Source of the DNA: Roseomonas sp.
GTDB taxonomy: Bacteria; Pseudomonadota; Alphaproteobacteria; Acetobacterales; Acetobacteraceae
Reading direction: 5' to 3'
NCBI GenBank assembly: GCA_020249925.1
Contig: JADCER010000003.1
Coordinates: 310,001-374,000 of the forward strand
DNA length: 64,000 nucleotides
Part shown: one piece after another, positions 41,915 to 50,600 of the stretch
Numbering within the stretch: position 1 is the stretch's first letter
How the letters are laid out: every line of letters starts with the position of its first letter
Translations under genes and position numbers: made by a program
The notes under the pieces: generated by a model
Told to the model about the DNA's origin: nothing
Database searches by the model: none
Seen by the model: the letters and a program-made list of their open reading frames with translations, nothing else

Positions 41915-43540
41915 CTATTCCGCTGCCGCTGCCGGGCGTTCTGCACCACCGAAATGAAAGCCGCGATAGCCATCCGCGGCGATTTCATCGCAGAGCACGC
42001 GGTAATTTCCAACACCCCCCACATAGGGCATGAACAGCCTCGGCTTGCCCGGCACATTCGCCCCCATGTACCAGGATGCCGCGCGTGGATAGAGCGTGCG
42101 ATGCGCGACCTTGTTCACTTCCTCCACCCAATTATCTTCCGCATCGCGATCGGCTTCGATAGTTGCTTGGCCCTTGGCCTGCATCTGCGCCAGGCAATCC
42201 ATGATCCAATCCACATGCTGTTCGATGGAAACGATCATATTGCTGAGAACCGATGGGCTGCCTGGCCCCGTGATCATGAACATATTTGGAAAACCTGCCG
42301 TCATGATGCCAAGCAGGGTGCGCGGCCCGGCTTCCCATTTGGCATTGAGACTTTCGCCCGCGCGGCCCTTGATATCCACACCAAGCAGCGCGCCCGTCAT
42401 GGCATCAAAGCCTGTTGCGAAAACGATATCATCGAATTCATGCGCGACGCCGCCGGCCGCAATGCCGGTTGCGGTAATGCGCGTGATCGGCGCTTCGTTG
42501 ATGTCAATCAGCGTGACATTGGGCCGGTTATAGGTCTCGTAATAATGCGTATCCACACAAATGCGCTTGGTACCTATTGGGTGATTGCGTGGGCAGAGTT
42601 TTTCGGCTGTCGCGGGGTCTTTCACGGTTTCGCGAATCTTGCTGCGTACGAATTCCGCTGCCGTGTCATTGGCCGCCTGATCCAGCAGCAAATCGCGGAA
42701 GGACCCCATGAAGGCCGTGCCGCCAGCAGCCCAGCGCTTTTCATATTCCGCTTTGCGTTCCTCGGCACTCACTGACATCGCAGGCGTATCGCTCAGGCCG
42801 TAAAGGATGCCGGTGCGCATCATGCGCGCCTTTTGCCGGAGATTGGCGTAATCGCCCTTCCAGCTTTGCTCATGTTCATCATCCATCGGGCGATTGCGCG
42901 ATGGGATGCTGAAATTGGGTGTGCGCTGAAACACCGCGAGATGCGCGGCTTCTTCCGCGATCACGGGGATGGACTGAATGGCGGAAGAACCGGTGCCGAT
43001 CACCGCCACCCTGCGGCCGGTGAAATCAACCTTGTGATGCGGCCAATAGCCGGTGTGGAATTGTCGACCCTTGAAATCGGATATCCCCGGAATATCGGGA
43101 AGGCGAGCCGCAGAAAGGCAGCCTGTCGCCATGAAGAAATAGCGCGCGGTAAGCTTTTCCCCACGATTGGTGGCAATGCGCCAAAGCGCTGCGGCATCAT
43201 CCCAGGCGGCATCGGTCACGCGGGTTTCAAAGCGGATATCGCGGCGCAGATCGAAGCGTTCCGCGACATGGCGCGCATAGGCCAGAATTTCCGGCTGCGC
43301 GGCAAAGCGTTCAGACCAGCGCCATTCCTGCTGCAATTCCTCGGAGAATGCAAAGGAATACTGCATGCTTTCCACATCGCAGCGTGCGCCCGGGTAGCGA
43401 TTCCAGTACCAGGTGCCGCCCACATCATCCGCCGCTTCCAGGCAGATGGCCGTGATGCCAAGCCCGCGCAGCCGATGCAGCAGGTAAAGCCCGGCAAAGC
43501 CCGCGCCAACAATGACAGCGCCATGATTTTCCTGCGCCAT
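41915..43540 (-). CDS. Flavin-containing monooxygenase, Baeyer-Villiger type
   Basis: 541 aa. Two Rossmann motifs (IVGAGFAGL at ~10 and VIGTGSSAIQ at ~180) flank the Baeyer-Villiger fingerprint FKGRQFHTGYWP (156-167). The FAD domain also has GGTWYWNRYPGARCDVES, as in cyclohexanone monooxygenase relatives. It inserts oxygen next to a keto group using NADPH and FAD. AGGAGGAAGAAT before the ATG at 43540 fixes the start; the frame is open far upstream, but that part is antisense to the MBL gene. With the downstream esterase it probably breaks down a cyclic or acyclic ketone. Confidence 0.95.
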   Translation of the reverse strand: MAQENHGAVIVGAGFAGLYLLHRLRGLGITAICLEAADDVGGTWYWNRYPGARCDVESMQYSFAFSEELQQEWRWSERFAAQPEILAYARHVAERFDLRRDIRFETRVTDAAWDDAAALWRIATNRGEKLTARYFFMATGCLSAARLPDIPGISDFKGRQFHTGYWPHHKVDFTGRRVAVIGTGSSAIQSIPVIAEEAAHLAVFQRTPNFSIPSRNRPMDDEHEQSWKGDYANLRQKARMMRTGILYGLSDTPAMSVSAEERKAEYEKRWAAGGTAFMGSFRDLLLDQAANDTAAEFVRSKIRETVKDPATAEKLCPRNHPIGTKRICVDTHYYETYNRPNVTLIDINEAPITRITATGIAAGGVAHEFDDIVFATGFDAMTGALLGVDIKGRAGESLNAKWEAGPRTLLGIMTAGFPNMFMITGPGSPSVLSNMIVSIEQHVDWIMDCLAQMQAKGQATIEADRDAEDNWVEEVNKVAHRTLYPRAASWYMGANVPGKPRLFMPYVGGVGNYRVLCDEIAADGYRGFHFGGAERPAAAAE

Positions 43541-43571
43541 ATTCTTCCTCCTGGGCCTTTTCTTGGGGCTA

Positions 43572-43587
43572 GCGGAAAGCCTTCCGC
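43572..43587. promoter_or_regulatory. Operator-like dyad between BVMO and MBL operons
   Basis: GCGGAA-AGCC-TTCCGC is a perfect 6-bp inverted repeat with a 4-base centre in the 108-base divergent region. It could bind a regulator of both operons; no experimental basis. Confidence 0.28.
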
Positions 43588-43648
43588 CGGGACTGTCAAT
43601 GCCCTCAAGCCGCGCTATGCTACCCGAAATACTGCAAGGGGAAAGTCC

Positions 43649-44521
43649 ATGGATAAAGGTTTTCAGCTTGGTGAGCTGACGATTCAACGGGTTGTCGAGG
43701 AAGAAAGACCTATCTTCGATCCGCTGACCTTCTTCCCGACGCTCACGCCGGAATTGCTGGCCGAAAATCGTGCATGGCTTGAACCCCAGGCGCTGGACCC
43801 CGCGACGGGCAAGCTTGTGCTTTGCATCCAATCCTGGGTGGTGCGCACGCCGCATCATAACATCCTGATTGATACCTGTGTCGGCAATGACAAGAACCGC
43901 CCGACGCATCCCTTCTGGCACCAGATGAAGAGCGAAGCCTATATGCGCAACCTGGCCGCGCTTGGGCTTGGTGTCGCGGATATTGATTTTGTCATGTGCA
44001 CGCATTTGCACGTGGATCATGTCGGTTGGAATACGCGGCTTCAGAATGGCCGCTGGGTGCCAAGCTTTCCGAAGGCGCGCTATCTTTTCACCAAGGAGGA
44101 ATATGCCCATTGGGAAAAGGAACACGCCAAGGCGCCTTCGCCGGTTTTCGCCGATAGCGTGCTGCCCGTGGTGGAAGCGGGCCGCGTGGATTTCGTGGCG
44201 AATGATTATCAGATGAATGATCTGGTGAAGCTTGAATCGACGCCCGGCCATACGCCGGACCACGTCGCGGTGCGTCTTGGCAAAAAAGGCGCCGATGCGC
44301 TGGCGACGGGGGATTTGATCCATTCGCCGCTACAAGCACGCTATCCGGAAATTTCCATGCGCGCCGATAGCGATCCCGTGCGGGCAGCCGCCACGCGGCG
44401 GCGCGTGATGGAATGCGCCTGTGATACCTCCACCATTTTTTGCTTTGGGCATTTCCCATCGCCATCGCGCGGACGGATCAAGCGCTGGGGCAATGGATTC
44501 CGCGCTGAAGCGGTGGATTGA
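43649..44521 (+). CDS. Metallo-beta-lactamase fold hydrolase
   Basis: 290 aa. Zinc motif THLHVDHVGW (H119, H121, D123, H124), a His in TPGHTPDH and Asp in TGDLIHSPLQ, and a late FGHFPSP His. This is the pattern of lactonase/hydrolase members. The ATG at 43649 follows AAGGGGAAAG; the open frame upstream is antisense to the monooxygenase. First gene of a plus-strand operon with a Bug receptor (3-base gap) and a crotonase. Being divergent from the BVMO-esterase pair, it may open a lactone formed there (inference). Confidence 0.93.
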   Translation: MDKGFQLGELTIQRVVEEERPIFDPLTFFPTLTPELLAENRAWLEPQALDPATGKLVLCIQSWVVRTPHHNILIDTCVGNDKNRPTHPFWHQMKSEAYMRNLAALGLGVADIDFVMCTHLHVDHVGWNTRLQNGRWVPSFPKARYLFTKEEYAHWEKEHAKAPSPVFADSVLPVVEAGRVDFVANDYQMNDLVKLESTPGHTPDHVAVRLGKKGADALATGDLIHSPLQARYPEISMRADSDPVRAAATRRRVMECACDTSTIFCFGHFPSPSRGRIKRWGNGFRAEAVD

Positions 44522-44524
44522 GCG

Positions 44525-45478
44525 ATGAGGAGGATCATCGCGCTATTCATTTGGCTGCTGCTTCCGAGCGTTGTTTTCGCACAAGCCACCTGGCCCAATC
44601 GGCCCATCAGCCTCATTGTGCCTTACCCGCCGGGCGGCAGCACGGATAATGTCGCGCGGCCCTTGGTGCAGGAATGGGGCAAGGTGCTGGGGCAGACTGT
44701 GGTGATTGAAAATCGCGGTGGTGCGGGTGGTACGATTGGCGCTGATCTGGTGGCCCGCGCGCGGCCAGATGGCCATACGCTGCTGCTTTTCCCGACGGCG
44801 ATTTTCACCATCAGCCCGCATATGATGCAGCTTCCTTATGATGTTGATCGTGCCTTTGTGCCGATTGCACGCGTCGCGGCTTCCGATGCCTTCGTCATCA
44901 TTCATCCTTCTGTACCCGCGCGGCATATCCGTGACCTGGTGGCGCTGGCCAAACAAAGGCCCGGCGAATTGCGTTTCGGTTCCGCCGGCAATGGCACGAT
45001 TACGCAACTGCAATGCGAAATCTTCGCTGAGGCTGCGGGCATCAAGCTGGAACATGTGCCGTATCGCGGCTCAGGCCAATCCTTCATTGATCTGCTGGCT
45101 GGGCGCATACAGATGATTTGCGATCCCGCCGCGCTACCCGGCGTGCGCGATGGCCGGCTGATTGCGCTCGCGAGTTTTGGTGATCGGCGGCATGAGGAAT
45201 TCAAGGAGGTGCCGACACTCTTGGAACTGGGTCTCGCGGAACGCGGCGCCATGTCCTGGTTCGGCATTGCTGCGCCTGCTGGTACGCCCCCTGACATTCA
45301 AGCACGCATTACGGCCAGCTTGGAAGAATCGCTGCGCGCGCCCGCCGTTGCCTCCGGCATGGCGATTGGTGGGCTGCGGCCTGCGTTTGAAACAGGCGAT
45401 GCCTTCACCCGGCGTATCCGCGAAGATCGCGCCGTTTTCCAAGGTGTGATCGAAAGAACAGGAGCAAAAGTGAACTGA
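44525..45478 (+). CDS. TctC/Bug family receptor
   Basis: 317 aa. The signal peptide MRRIIALFIWLLLPSVVFAQ is a standard Sec type, without the Tat-like leader of most receptors here. Motifs: VPYPPGGSTDNVAR, IENRGGAGGTIG, PDGHTLLLFP, VPYRGSGQSF, TLLELGLA. Between the MBL hydrolase (3 bases) and the crotonase (1 base) in one operon, so it presumably binds the substrate or an intermediate of that pathway. Confidence 0.95.
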   Translation: MRRIIALFIWLLLPSVVFAQATWPNRPISLIVPYPPGGSTDNVARPLVQEWGKVLGQTVVIENRGGAGGTIGADLVARARPDGHTLLLFPTAIFTISPHMMQLPYDVDRAFVPIARVAASDAFVIIHPSVPARHIRDLVALAKQRPGELRFGSAGNGTITQLQCEIFAEAAGIKLEHVPYRGSGQSFIDLLAGRIQMICDPAALPGVRDGRLIALASFGDRRHEEFKEVPTLLELGLAERGAMSWFGIAAPAGTPPDIQARITASLEESLRAPAVASGMAIGGLRPAFETGDAFTRRIREDRAVFQGVIERTGAKVN

Positions 45479-45479
45479 C

Positions 45480-46220
45480 ATGGAACATGTAACCGTCACC
45501 GATGAAGGCCCGATCCGTATTGTCACGCTGAATAATCCCGCTAAGGGCAATGCCATCAGCAAACCAATGGGTGAGGCAGTGCAGGCCGCCATGCGCGAAT
45601 TTGAAGCGCGTGATGATTTGCGCTGCGCGATCATCACTGCCGCCGGTACGCGTGCCTTTACCTTTGGTGCGGATGTCTCTGACCCGCCGGAATTGTGGCG
45701 CACCATTCCAAGTGTCGGCTATCGGCCGCTCAAGCCCGTGATTTGCGCGGTGGAGGGCTGGTGTGTGGGCGGTGGTATTGTGCTGGCCATGATGGCCGAT
45801 CTGCTGGTCTGCGGCAAAAGCGCGAAATTCTATTACCCGGAAGCGAAGCTGGGTCTGACGGGCGGGATGATTGCCGGCCTGGTCAGCCGCATTCCGCATA
45901 AGATCGCGATGGAAATCATGCTGCTCTGCCGCACCGTGGATGCGGATCGCGCGGCCACGATTGGTTTGGTGAATGAGGTGGTTGAAGACGGCAAGGCTTT
46001 GGAAACCGCCAAGGCTTGGGCGTTGGAACTGACCGGCATGGCGCCCATGGTTGTTGCGGAATTGAAGCGCATGGTGACCGAGGAAATCCTGCCGCGCGGG
46101 CCTTCCGAGCAAATGGCGATCCATGGCCAGCGCATGGGCGCCATTCGCGCGTCAGAGGATTTTGCCGAAGGCAAGGCCGCCTTTCGCGAAAAGCGCCCGC
46201 CACGTTTTCGCGGGCGCTGA
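45480..46220 (+). CDS. Enoyl-CoA hydratase/isomerase family (crotonase)
   Basis: 246 aa. Oxyanion-hole segments FTFGADVSD and EGWCVGGGIVLAMMAD. Both catalytic Glu positions are kept: YYPEAKLGL and IAMEIMLLC, so true hydratase activity is possible, unlike the crotonases at 4018 and 59363. A weak ribosome site (GGAG) lies 15 bases upstream, within the Bug gene end, so translation is probably coupled. It ends the MBL-Bug-crotonase operon and converges on the cyclase gene. Confidence 0.94.
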   Translation: MEHVTVTDEGPIRIVTLNNPAKGNAISKPMGEAVQAAMREFEARDDLRCAIITAAGTRAFTFGADVSDPPELWRTIPSVGYRPLKPVICAVEGWCVGGGIVLAMMADLLVCGKSAKFYYPEAKLGLTGGMIAGLVSRIPHKIAMEIMLLCRTVDADRAATIGLVNEVVEDGKALETAKAWALELTGMAPMVVAELKRMVTEEILPRGPSEQMAIHGQRMGAIRASEDFAEGKAAFREKRPPRFRGR

Positions 46221-46232
46221 TCTCAAAGGATA

Positions 46233-46922
46233 TCAGGGGAACATGGCAACGGCACGGATGGGGCTCGCCGTACCGCCCCTGATTTTCAGCGGAAAGCCGA
46301 TGAATGTGAAGCGCCCGCGGCCAATCAGCTTATCCAGATTGGCGAGGCATTCCATATGCGTAATGCCGCGTTCCGCGCAGGCCATATGCGCCTGGAAATT
46401 CAACTCGCCTTCCGGGGCAGGGCTGATCGCCTCCACCCCAAACATGCCAATGCCGCGATCTGCAAGCCAATGCACGGATTCCAGCGCCAGCCCCGGAAAA
46501 TCATGCAAATAGCCAGGCTTGCCGAGTAGTCTTTCATTCGTTGCCATCCAGATCAGCACGGTATCGCCCTTGCGGATTTCCTGGCCTGATTTGGCGAGTG
46601 CTGCCTCCATTTCTTTCACTGTGATCGCGTGCTTCAGCGGTACATGGGAAAGGTCAAGGCAAATCGCGCTGGTATAGAATTTCTCGAGCGGCATTTGCTC
46701 CACTGAAAGCGCATCAGGGCGCGGGTCGAAATGCACCGGCGCATCCACATGCGTGCCGGCATGGTCCGACATGGAAAAATAGAGCGCCTTGCTGGTGAAG
46801 GTAGTATTGCCTGCTACCTTCTTTTCAGAATGATCGCCCCAGACTGTCATCACTACGGGCGGGTGGCTTGGGTGTGTCTGCGTGCGGTGAAATATTTCAC
46901 GGCTGAGATCAACGAATTCCAT
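46233..46922 (-). CDS. Cyclase family protein (kynurenine formamidase-like)
   Basis: 229 aa. Metal-binding motif HAGTHVDAPVH (H54, H58, D60, H64), which is the HxGTHxDxPxH signature of the family, and a C-terminal Glu/His region (GVEAISPAPEGE, HMACAERGITHMECL). Characterised members hydrolyse N-formylkynurenine or related amides/lactones; no kynurenine pathway gene is adjacent. Last gene of a minus-strand operon behind a tartrate dehydrogenase-like gene (26 bases) and a DUF1028 gene. Confidence 0.94.
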   Translation of the reverse strand: MEFVDLSREIFHRTQTHPSHPPVVMTVWGDHSEKKVAGNTTFTSKALYFSMSDHAGTHVDAPVHFDPRPDALSVEQMPLEKFYTSAICLDLSHVPLKHAITVKEMEAALAKSGQEIRKGDTVLIWMATNERLLGKPGYLHDFPGLALESVHWLADRGIGMFGVEAISPAPEGELNFQAHMACAERGITHMECLANLDKLIGRGRFTFIGFPLKIRGGTASPIRAVAMFP

Positions 46923-46948
46923 GGATGTTTTCTTTTGTTGTAAAGCGT

Positions 46949-48025
46949 CTAAACATTCACGCCACGAATGGCGTTGATGATCGCCTCTGTCACCTGATCC
47001 GTCGTCGCCTTGCCGCCCAGATCGGGTGTCAGCACATCACCGCGCCCGGTCACCAATTCCACCGCGTGCATCAACTGCGCCGCCGCTGGAGCTTCGCCCA
47101 AATGTTCCAGCATCATGGAAGCGGTCCAGAAAGCGCCCAGCGGATTGGCAATACCCTTGCCGGTGATATCGAAGGCCGAGCCATGGATCGGTTCAAACAT
47201 GGAAGGGCGCTTGCGCGACGGATCAATATTGCCTGTCGCACCAATCCCGAGCGAACCCGCCAATGCCGCCGCAAGATCAGACAGGATATCAGCATGCAGA
47301 TTGGTTGCAACCACGGTATCAACGCTGCCTGGCTTCATGACCATGCGGGCGGTCATGGCATCCACCAGCATTTTCTCGACCGTGAGGGCCGGATATTGCG
47401 CGGTGATTTCCGCGCAAACCTCATCCCACATCACCATGCCGTGGCGCTGCGCGTTTGATTTTGTCACTACCGTCAAGTGTTTGCGCGGGCGCGCCATGGC
47501 GACTTCACAGGCATGGCGGCAAATGCGCGCCACCCCTTCGCGCGTGAAGACCGCGACATCCATCGCAACTTCAATCGGCAGGCCGCGATGCGCGCGCCCA
47601 CCAACGCCGGCATATTCGCCCTCACTATTTTCGCGCACGATTACCCAATCAATCTGCTCCCCCAGATCAGGCCGCAATGGCCCCTTGATGCCGGGCAATA
47701 GGCGCGTGGGGCGGACATTGGCGTATTGGTCAAAACCCTGACAGATCGCGAGGCGTAATTCCCACAACGTTACATGATCAGGAATATCCGGCGCACCAAC
47801 CGCGCCGAAGAAGATCGCATCAAAACCTTCAAGCTGGTTCAGGCCATTTTCCGGCATCATTCGTCCGGTACGGCGATAGTAATCGCTGCCCCAATCGAAA
47901 TCCTGAAAATCGAGTTTGAAGCCACCATTCTTGTCAGCCAAAGCCTGCAAAACCTGACAACCTGCTTTGATGACATCCGGCCCGATGCCATCGCCACCCA
48001 TGGCGGCAATTCGATACGTCTTCAT
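46949..48025 (-). CDS. Isopropylmalate/tartrate dehydrogenase family (TtuC-like)
   Basis: 358 aa beta-decarboxylating dehydrogenase. GGDGIGPDVI at the start, RENSEGEYAGVGGR (substrate loop), the Lys-Asn of TKSNAQRHGMVMW, D-x3-D in NLHADILSDLAAAL and GKGIANPLG. The absence of the leuB-type SxxRR and the ENSEGEYAG/AHRG pattern matches tartrate dehydrogenase/D-malate decarboxylase (TtuC/DmlA). It oxidises tartrate or D-malate with NAD and Mn. AGGAAAG precedes the ATG at 48025. In an operon with DUF1028 (16-base gap) and a cyclase; divergent from a Bug receptor that may import the hydroxy-diacid. Confidence 0.93.
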   Translation of the reverse strand: MKTYRIAAMGGDGIGPDVIKAGCQVLQALADKNGGFKLDFQDFDWGSDYYRRTGRMMPENGLNQLEGFDAIFFGAVGAPDIPDHVTLWELRLAICQGFDQYANVRPTRLLPGIKGPLRPDLGEQIDWVIVRENSEGEYAGVGGRAHRGLPIEVAMDVAVFTREGVARICRHACEVAMARPRKHLTVVTKSNAQRHGMVMWDEVCAEITAQYPALTVEKMLVDAMTARMVMKPGSVDTVVATNLHADILSDLAAALAGSLGIGATGNIDPSRKRPSMFEPIHGSAFDITGKGIANPLGAFWTASMMLEHLGEAPAAAQLMHAVELVTGRGDVLTPDLGGKATTDQVTEAIINAIRGVNV

Positions 48026-48041
48026 GATCACTACTTTCCTT

Positions 48042-48764
48042 TCACGGGCGCTGCAGGCGCAAATCCAGGCCGCGCGCAATCCAGGCGGCTTCAATCACAT
48101 CAAGATCTGTCTCGCCGGAAGGATTGGCCTTGCTGGGCCGGGAAGCAAGCCCGGGCTCGGCCTGAATGCGCCACAGACCCAGCAGGCGACGCAATTCGAT
48201 AAGCGGCGCCGTGTGATCATCCACGCGGAGATTGATGTCGGGGAAATCCTCTGTCGTGGTCAAAACAAGTGCCGCAGATTGCCGACCACGCTTATCGCCG
48301 CCGGCGGCCTCGCCCGCATCAAGCGCCGTGATCAGGCGTTCCGGCAGGACAAGGCCGGCATTGGCGCGGAAACTGTCGAAGCTTGCCTGCACGACCGCGC
48401 CGCCTGCCAGCATATTGCCGGCGACGCTGAAGCCATCACCACTCAGATGCCCGCACCATTCAACGCAATTCTCGCCGGTCCAGGCGGCGTTGCGGCCATG
48501 GCAATCCACGGCATGGATTTGCCGCAAGCCCTTGCCCTCATCGCCCACCAGGGCGGCTTCAATCGCCTTGGCCGGCGTCAGGCCGCGTTCCAGGCCTTGC
48601 AGCACGGCTGGCCCCAGATAGCGGTTGCTCATGGATTGCGTGCTGACGGCACCAACGCCCGATTTCAGGAAGGGGCAGGTGGCGCCCACCGCGATATTGC
48701 AGGTGGTGACCGCAACCGCGAAGGCGCCCGAGGCAGGATCATGCGCAACGATGGACCAGGTCAT
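48042..48764 (-). CDS. DUF1028 protein (Ntn-hydrolase-like)
   Basis: 240 aa. MTWSIVAHDPASGAFAVAVTTCNIAVG at the N-terminus, ATCPFLKSGVGAVSTQS, GLTPAKAIEAALV and GFSVAGNMLAGGAVV are typical of DUF1028, an N-terminal-nucleophile-like fold, some members of which are fused to a peptidoglycan-binding domain. No biochemical role is firmly known; a small amide or peptide hydrolase is suspected. Start at 48764 chosen from family N-terminus (TFSIVA); the long upstream open frame is antisense to the Bug gene. First gene of the operon with tartrate dehydrogenase and cyclase. Confidence 0.92.
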   Translation of the reverse strand: MTWSIVAHDPASGAFAVAVTTCNIAVGATCPFLKSGVGAVSTQSMSNRYLGPAVLQGLERGLTPAKAIEAALVGDEGKGLRQIHAVDCHGRNAAWTGENCVEWCGHLSGDGFSVAGNMLAGGAVVQASFDSFRANAGLVLPERLITALDAGEAAGGDKRGRQSAALVLTTTEDFPDINLRVDDHTAPLIELRRLLGLWRIQAEPGLASRPSKANPSGETDLDVIEAAWIARGLDLRLQRP

Positions 48765-48869
48765 GCGGCGGGCCTTTCTTTTACATCGAGGCAAAAGCTT
48801 AACCGCGCCATGACGCTTGCAGGAAGCCCACCCCATGCCAAAATAGGCCGAAACGGGAGGTTTCTTGCC

Positions 48870-49853
48870 ATGTCCATTTCCATTTCTCGCCGTGGCCTTG
48901 CCGGTCTTGGCCTTGCTTCGCTTTTGCCCTCGGCTGTTTCTGCGCAAGCCGCCTGGCCGGATCGGCAGGTACGGCTGATCGTGCCCTTCGGCGCTGGCGG
49001 TGCGGTGGATACGCTGTCGCGCCTGGTCGCCAATGGCTTTGCGGCGCAGACCAATGGCCAGTCGCTGGTGGTGGAAAACCGTTCCGGCGCTGGCGGCGCC
49101 ATTGCGGGCGCTTTCGTCGCGCAAAGCCGGCCTGATGGCTATACGCTGATGATGGCCGACCTCGGCGCCAATTGCATCGGCAAGGAATTGCAGCCTGCGC
49201 TGAATTATGACCCGATGCGCGCCTTCACGCCGATCTCGCATCTGGTGAATCTGCCGATTGCGGTGATCGTGCCGGCCAATCTGCCGGTGCAAACGCTGGA
49301 AGACTTGCTGGCCCGCGCGCGGGCGCGCGCTGATGGCATTCAATATGCCTCCCCAGGTGTTGGCCATGTCAGCCATTTGGCCGCAGAGCTTTTGGGCCGC
49401 CGCGCCGGCGTGAAGCTCACGGCCGTGCATTACCGGAGCGGCGCTGATGTGATGCGCAGCCTGATTCAGGGTGAGACGGAATTTTCCTTCCCCTCTGTTT
49501 CCACGGCACTTCCCTTCATTCGCGAAGGTCGTGTGCGTGCGCTTGCGATTGGCACGCCAGCCCCGGTTGCCGCGCTGCCGGGTGTGCCTTCTGTTGCGGC
49601 AAGCTTCCCAGGGTTTGAGGCAATGACTTGGCACGGCATTGTAGGCCCTGCCGGCATGCCGGATGATGTGGTGGCAGCGGCCAATCGCATCTTCCGCGCA
49701 ATCATCACCTCAACCGAAGTGAAGGAAACCGTGCAGCGTGTGCAGGCTGCGGATGTTATTGCCTCAAGCCCGGCGGAATTCGCGGCACTCATTGCGCGCG
49801 ATCACGCGAAATGGACGCCCGTGATCCGTGAAGGAAATATTCGCGCCGAATAA
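48870..49853 (+). CDS. TctC/Bug family receptor
   Basis: 327 aa. The signal peptide MSISISRRGLAGLGLASLLPSAVSAQ has an SRRGLA twin-arginine pattern. Motifs: VPFGAGGAVDTLSRLV, VENRSGAGGAIAG, PDGYTLMMAD, VHYRSGADVM, SVAASFPGF. GGGAGG at 48855-48860, 9 bases from the ATG, fixes the start. Divergent from the DUF1028-tartrate dehydrogenase-cyclase operon. Confidence 0.95.
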   Translation: MSISISRRGLAGLGLASLLPSAVSAQAAWPDRQVRLIVPFGAGGAVDTLSRLVANGFAAQTNGQSLVVENRSGAGGAIAGAFVAQSRPDGYTLMMADLGANCIGKELQPALNYDPMRAFTPISHLVNLPIAVIVPANLPVQTLEDLLARARARADGIQYASPGVGHVSHLAAELLGRRAGVKLTAVHYRSGADVMRSLIQGETEFSFPSVSTALPFIREGRVRALAIGTPAPVAALPGVPSVAASFPGFEAMTWHGIVGPAGMPDDVVAAANRIFRAIITSTEVKETVQRVQAADVIASSPAEFAALIARDHAKWTPVIREGNIRAE

Positions 49854-49869
49854 ACCCTGGCGCGGAGAA

Positions 49870-49895
49870 GCTGATCAGCAACCAAGCTGATCAGC
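49870..49895. terminator. Hairpin at the end of the six-gene minus-strand operon
   Basis: GCTGATCAGC occurs twice (49870-49879 and 49886-49895). As each copy is self-complementary, the pair can form a 10-bp stem with loop AACCAA. It spans the last codons and stop of the dehalogenase gene and the gap to the convergent Bug gene. The minus strand continues TTCTCC, so the U-tract is poor. Confidence 0.45.
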
Positions 49896-50600
49896 CAAAT
49901 CCTCAAAGCTGGTCGCGATCGCGCCCCAATCCTGTTCGGCCTTCAAATCCGTCCCTTGATCCGCCCCATGTTCATTGGGGCGGAGCACGAAGGCTGTGGC
50001 CAGCCCGCATTTGCGTGCGGCGGCCAAATCGCCGTTATGCGCGGCGACAAGCGCGACTTGCGCTGGCTTCAGGCCCAGAATCTCGCAAGTGCGCAAATAG
50101 GCCTCCGGCTGCGGCTTATAGGCTTGCGCCGCCTCAGCCCCCAGGATCGCATCCCAGGGCATGCCGGCGCGCTTCGCCATATTCGCCAGCAGCAGGATAT
50201 TGCCATTGGATAAGGGCGCGATGAAATGCTTGGCTTTCAGGCGGATCAGGCCTGGAATGGTATCGGGCCAGGGGTCCAGGCGATGCCAGGCGCGGTTTAG
50301 CCAATCAAGCTCCTCCGCGCTCACGCCTGCTGTGATCACGCCGAAATCCTTCAAGACGCCATCGAGGTTTTCGCGGTGTAGCACATCAAGCCGCGTGAAG
50401 GGGCGGCGGCCGCTCCGTACTTCTTCCATGGCGGGTTGGTAGCGTTTGCGCCAGGCATCGGCGAAGCGATGCGGGTCAATATCACTGCGTCCGTGACGCG
50501 CCAGGAAGGTCCGAGCATCGCGCGCGATGCCGTTACGCCAATCCACCACCGTGCCGAAAACATCGAAGACCAAAGCCTTCACTTCGGGAAGTGCACTCAT
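49875..50600 (-). CDS. (S)-2-haloacid dehalogenase-like HAD hydrolase (type II)
   Basis: 241 aa. HAD motif I VFDVFGTVVDW (nucleophile D13) has the Asp-x-Phe-Gly-Thr form of L-2-haloacid dehalogenases. Motif II lies in PLSNGN (Ser), the Lys in YKPQPEAY and motif III in VAAHNGDLAAARKCGL. Type II enzymes displace the halogen of 2-haloalkanoic acids by forming an ester with this Asp. The usual VAAHAYDL-like residues vary slightly, so another HAD substrate is possible. ATG overlaps the stop of the lyase gene by four bases; last gene of the TauD-led operon. Confidence 0.9.
   Translation of the reverse strand: MSALPEVKALVFDVFGTVVDWRNGIARDARTFLARHGRSDIDPHRFADAWRKRYQPAMEEVRSGRRPFTRLDVLHRENLDGVLKDFGVITAGVSAEELDWLNRAWHRLDPWPDTIPGLIRLKAKHFIAPLSNGNILLLANMAKRAGMPWDAILGAEAAQAYKPQPEAYLRTCEILGLKPAQVALVAAHNGDLAAARKCGLATAFVLRPNEHGADQGTDLKAEQDWGAIATSFEDLADQLGC

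Noticed and set aside
42833-43648. Long open frame upstream of the MBL hydrolase start (would give a 562-aa protein)
   Set aside because: It is antisense to the monooxygenase gene, has no family features and arises from high GC; the MBL ATG at 43649 has a good ribosome site.
41915-44323. 802-codon version of the Baeyer-Villiger monooxygenase
   Set aside because: Residues before MAQENHGAV are antisense to the MBL hydrolase; AGGAGGAAGAAT marks the true start at 43540.
47967-48869. N-terminal extension of the Bug receptor frame across the DUF1028 gene
   Set aside because: Antisense to a clear gene; the signal peptide and GGGAGG place the start at 48870.
48765-49634. N-terminal extension of the DUF1028 frame
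   Set aside because: Antisense to the Bug gene; DUF1028 proteins begin with the TWSIVAHDP segment at 48764.
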